Positions 17,701 through 20,577 of a stretch of DNA of 20,577 nt are shown in pieces. The translations under genes and the position numbers were made by a program. Where the stretch lies: positions 1-20,577 of the forward strand of contig JAYMTA010001330.1 of NCBI GenBank assembly GCA_036897625.1, read 5' to 3'. A model generated the notes under the pieces. It searched no databases. It was not told the DNA's origin and saw only the letters and a program-made list of their open reading frames with translations. Source of the DNA: Pelargonium cotyledonis. Taxonomy: Eukaryota; Streptophyta; Magnoliopsida; Geraniales; Geraniaceae. The first letter of the stretch is position 1. Each line of letters starts with the position of its first letter.

Positions 17701-19977
17701 TTTTCAGAGAGTTTGAATCATAGTGCCTGGATGAAGCTGATGTATCATTCTATAGAAATCTCTAGTTAATAGCAGCCCAATTAAATCTGTAAACGGTGCA
17801 ATTATAGTGCCTGGATGAAGTAGATGTATCTGTAGTTTGAATCATAGTGCCTGGATGAAGCAGATGTATCATTCTGAGAATGTATTATAAATCTGTAAAC
17901 GGTGCAATTAAACTAATTGAAGGGGTTTAGACTAGTTAGACGTGTCATTTGAGTTCAAGGCACATAATTTATGTGTGTGAATTATCATTTTACTTATCGA
18001 AAGTGTATTAATCAGAATAGTGATCGCTACTCTCATTTTTAGTTTCCCTATTTTTGAGGTGCGTCTTTAGAATCATTTATTGACATGTGGTTCCTTCCTT
18101 TTGGGGAGAATTTCTAGATGTTCAGCTTGATTTATTCAATTGATTATCTTTCTTTCAACAATATATCTCTGTCAAATTTACATTTTATGGATTAATATCC
18201 AGAGCCTGTCCTCCATAGATGAAGATATCTGTAGGTTTCTTTGCAGTGTTATTTTTCTAATGTGAGATCTTATACTAATCAATCTTTCCAGTGGAAATTT
18301 GGAGCTGTCAGAAAAATGTTTCCAAGATCTTGTGCTAAAAGATCAAAACCATCCTGCAGCCTTGATCAATTATGCTGCATTTCTTCTATGTAAATATGGA
18401 TCTGTTGTACCAGGTGTGTTTTTTACGGTTTTAACTCCTTTCACCAACTGTCTTGATTTGTTATTTACATTGTTGCTAAGAAAAATTGTAAATTGGTGGT
18501 GAGATTTAGTTCAAATTCTTCTACGTTGGTTTATCTTGCTCTCCTGCCGCCCCAAATTTATTGTCCACTTTACAAATTTATATGAAGATTAATGATGAAT
18601 TAGTTAGAGTTAGGTTATCTCCCTCGTACTCCATGTTCTGTTTTTGTAACAAACTCAGGGTAGCTACATATATTGTTGGTAATTCATGTAAAACCAGCTA
18701 ACTAAACTAGAAAGTGGATGTTTATTTTAGGACGGAGAGAGTAATTGAATTGATATGTTTGAAGAAGTCTAATCAATATAACTACACTTCTAAATACTTA
18801 GGTGTTGGTGCAAATGCTGGCGAAGGTGCCTCAGGAGATCAGGTTGGAGCAATCAATGTTGCAAAGGAGTGTCTGCTAGCAGCACTAAAAGCAGATCCAA
18901 AAGCAGCCCATATTTGGGCGAATCTCGGGAATGCATATTATATGACTGGAGACTTAAGAAGTTCCAACAAGTGCTTGGAAAAGGTGCTCATGGCTTATTA
19001 TTACTACATTCTTAATTCTTCTTTGAGATGGATTGTTTTTCTAGCTTAAATAGGAAAGAACTCGATGAAAGTGGTGATCAAAAGGTCCTACATGGACAAA
19101 ATATGGAGAGAATAAGCTACATATAAAGGAAAAAGTGGTACTCTGCTAACAAGTTTGACCTTTTTGTAGTGGAAACCCGAGCCTTCGTGTGTTGCCCAAT
19201 ATTAAAATTTAACATGACTTAATCTTGGTATGGATAATATATTATGCACAGCTCTTATGTGGATGAGTATGATACCTCAGCATAGAGTGCCAAGATTCAA
19301 TAATTTTCATCGCGTATTTGTTTTGCTTTAACAGTACGCATGCAAATATCGCAAATGAAACAGTGTTTTGACCCAAAGGAATGACCTGATGGCCATATGT
19401 TTAAGCACACAAGCAAATATTGCAAACGAATCAGGTTTGCAATCTAAAGGAATGCTCTGTTGGCTATAAGTATAACTTACCACCATAAAGGAAGAGGCTA
19501 TAGTTAGAATCTTATTTCCACATGGGACCAGCCATCAAGTAGGTTCCTAATAAGATGCAGTGACCCTGTCAATGTCCGGGCTACACCTTATTAGCAATTG
19601 AAGAATTTTATTCCTCTTACTACTCTCACTACTCATAGACTATTATTCTGGTTAAGCTCCTTTTTTCTTCTTTTCTTGCTTTCACTCTGTAGGCAGCTAA
19701 ACTGGAGCCCAATTGTATGTCTATTCGATATGCTGTTGCAGTCCACCGAATCAAGGATGTAGAAAGGTCTCTAGATCCCAGTGAGCAGCTTTCGTGGGCA
19801 GGAAATGAAATGGCGTCTGTCCTTAGAGATGGCGATTCTCTTCTTGTTGAGGTTCCCATAGCATGGGCTGGGCTCGCCATGGTTCACAAGGCCCAGCATG
19901 AGATTGCGGCAGCATTTGAAACCAAACAGAATGAGTTGACTGAGATGAAAGAGCGAGCTGTCTACAGTTTAAAGCAG
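14772..19977 (+). CDS. TPR-repeat protein, AT5G63200-like, 3'-incomplete (475 codons in 9 exons)
   Basis: Exons: 14772-14947, 15375-15582, 16602-16694, 16767-16868, 16996-17163, 17239-17327, 18292-18413, 18802-18983, 19693-19977. They join in one frame of 475 codons; the GTATTT donor after 19977 shows that more exons lie outside the window. TPR-like helix pairs are visible at about residues 139-172 (HAHFILGLMYQRLGQPQKAV), 232-265 (AVWNTLGLILVKTGRVQSAI), 266-299 (CLGNLGIAYLQSGNLELSEK) and 355-388 (HIWANLGNAYYMTGDLRSSN). TPRs form protein-binding scaffolds; the partner is unknown. The N-terminal 128 residues are probably disordered and acidic, with DLNVDP (36-41) matching the EAR consensus DLNxxP and a basic cluster KLKRSRSRIRK (85-95) that could be a nuclear localisation signal. 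Met13 (14808) has a better context than Met1. I recognise it as like Arabidopsis AT5G63200, which has no assigned function. Automatic labels such as O-GlcNAc transferase-like would rest on the TPRs alone; no catalytic domain is visible here. Confidence 0.85.
15646..15904. mobile_element. Degenerate Stowaway-like MITE in TPR gene intron 2
   Basis: The left end beginning CTCCTTCCATCCCCAAATTA, preceded by TA (15644-15645), is a classic Stowaway terminus. The reverse complement of 15645-15670 matches 15880-15905 at 21 of 26 positions by eye. The element is about 259 bp, a normal size for the family, and has an AT-rich core including (TA)n. The right TA is decayed to TT. It sits 64 bases into the 1019-nt intron 15583-16601. 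Confidence 0.75.
17328..18291 (+). other. TPR gene intron 6, 964 nt, with internal repeats
   Basis: Donor AG/GTAAGA at 17328 and acceptor TCTTTCCAG ending at 18291. Apart from a repeat cluster at 17710-17909 nothing gene-like is visible. Confidence 0.7.
17710..17909. repeat. Three-copy repeat cluster in TPR gene intron 6
   Basis: ATAGTGCCTGGATGAAG occurs exactly at 17720-17736, 17804-17820 and 17844-17860, each followed by a near-identical GATGTATC word. Copies one and three also share the preceding AGTTTGAATC and the later ATCTGTAAACGGTGCAATTA. The pattern fits two successive duplications, the second partial. Confidence 0.85.
18541..18741. mobile_element. Stowaway-like MITE in TPR gene intron 7
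   Basis: The left end CTCCTGCCGCCCCAAATTTA and the right end TTTTAGGACGGAGAGAG followed by TA (18742-18743) are Stowaway-type. The first 31 bases match the reverse complement of the last 31 at 21 positions by eye, including an exact TCCACTTT block. The core shares the 17-mer TGTTGGTAATTCATGTA (18674-18690) with the MITE in intron 2 (15778-15794), so both belong to one family. Its right end lies 60 bases before the next exon. Confidence 0.75.
18984..19692 (+). other. TPR gene intron 8, 709 nt, nothing recognised
   Basis: Donor AAAAG/GTGCTC at 18984 and acceptor CTCTGTAG ending at 19692. No gene is visible. The only repetition is a near-duplicate of about 15 bases, GCAAATATCGCAAATGAA near 19340 and GCAAATATTGCAAACGAA near 19412. 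Confidence 0.65.
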
Positions 19978-20577
19978 GTATTTCTGTGACATTTTGCTTT
20001 TCTCTTTTTCGCACAAAATGGATACTGATTAGTACTAACTATCTAAAGCTTTGATCAGGTTTATCTCTGGACGATATGTTGACCAGTACTTGTGACTTGC
20101 TTCTAGTTTTAAGTTTTACTTACCATAGGCAAAATATGCCTTACTTTTAGCTGAACAATTTTGTTTATGTACATGCCATGATGGGCCTTAGGCAAAATAT
20201 GCATGAGATTTTGTGCACTTAGTTGATTTTTTTTCAAAGATGTTCGGGGGTTCCATGGTTTATGAGATCTCAAATCTACTCTACTATCTTTAGTCTCACT
20301 GTAGATGGTTGAATTTCTGAATCAAGATTTGCACGTACAATTGGATCCTCTAGTTTACTCTATTATTTTAATAAATCTACAGTTCAGTAATTTCATATGA
20401 CATTGTTTATTGTCACTTGTCAGCCTTGAGCAAATATTTGAGAATTATGCCACAAACTTCTACTTCTTGACCAGTTAAGAAGTTTCATGGCAATAGCATC
20501 TGCTTTGCTGTTAGTTTTCGTTCCATTGAAACATCAAATACAGTCAATAATTCTGATAATAGCTAATTTCCCTACCA
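19978..20577 (+). other. Start of TPR gene intron 9, cut by the window edge
   Basis: After the donor CAG/GTATTT the remaining 600 bases contain stops in all + frames and no segment that continues the TPR protein. The words GGCAAAATATGC at about 20129 and 20191 are a short direct repeat. The next coding exon must lie beyond the window. Confidence 0.7.

Noticed and set aside
17720..17860. Three spaced identical 17-mers considered as a CRISPR-like array
   Set aside because: The host is a plant, spacing is irregular (67 and 23 bases) and the flanks are also duplicated, so this is intronic duplication.
20033..20577. Further TPR gene exon after 19977
   Set aside because: Candidate acceptors such as the one near 20058 lead to stop codons within a few residues, and no TPR-like sequence appears before the edge.

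Overview
The window is nuclear DNA from a flowering plant, most likely a eudicot. The evidence is AT-rich intergenic and intronic DNA, GT-AG introns with pyrimidine-rich acceptors, plant promoter motifs (G-boxes, GGCCCA site II elements, a telo-box), Stowaway-like MITEs, and three spliced genes whose closest relatives I recognise in Arabidopsis. I cannot name the species. Nothing bacterial, organellar or viral is visible.

Layout, all genes on the + strand. (1) 1-750 is AT-rich upstream DNA. (2) 920-6708 is a 13-exon UFSP2 gene, the UFM1-specific cysteine protease. Its spliced frame is open for 653 residues, its catalytic residues are intact, and it has one GC-AG intron. (3) 6709-8820 is a repeat-filled spacer. 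It holds a tiny poly(A) insertion between direct repeats, a (TG)n microsatellite, an ACACGA-rich block, a decayed LINE 3' end with RNase H remnants on the minus strand, and an 800-bp element with long inverted ends resembling a Mutator-type non-autonomous transposon. (4) 8820-13857 is a gene for a four-MA3-domain translation regulatory factor (MRF/PDCD4 family, 694 aa), with a telo-box, G-box, TATA box and an AUG-free pyrimidine-rich leader split by an intron. (5) 13858-14600 is a spacer. (6) 14772 to the right edge is the first 475 codons of a TPR-repeat protein gene that runs out of the window. It carries a DLNxxP (EAR-like) motif near its N-terminus, and two related Stowaway-like MITEs sit in its introns.

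The three genes are not known to form a pathway. UFSP2 works in UFM1 maturation and recycling at the ER and ribosome, MRF regulates translation through eIF4A, and the TPR protein has no assigned function. Their order is informative: from memory, Arabidopsis has UFSP2 beside one MRF gene (AT3G48380-AT3G48390) and another MRF gene beside this TPR gene (AT5G63190-AT5G63200), so this window looks like the unsplit ancestral arrangement.

I found no clear candidate for a previously undescribed system. The best leads are the microsynteny, the GC-AG intron, the candidate EAR motif and the several transposon remnants. Exon boundaries were set by hand from reading frame and splice consensus, without transcript data.
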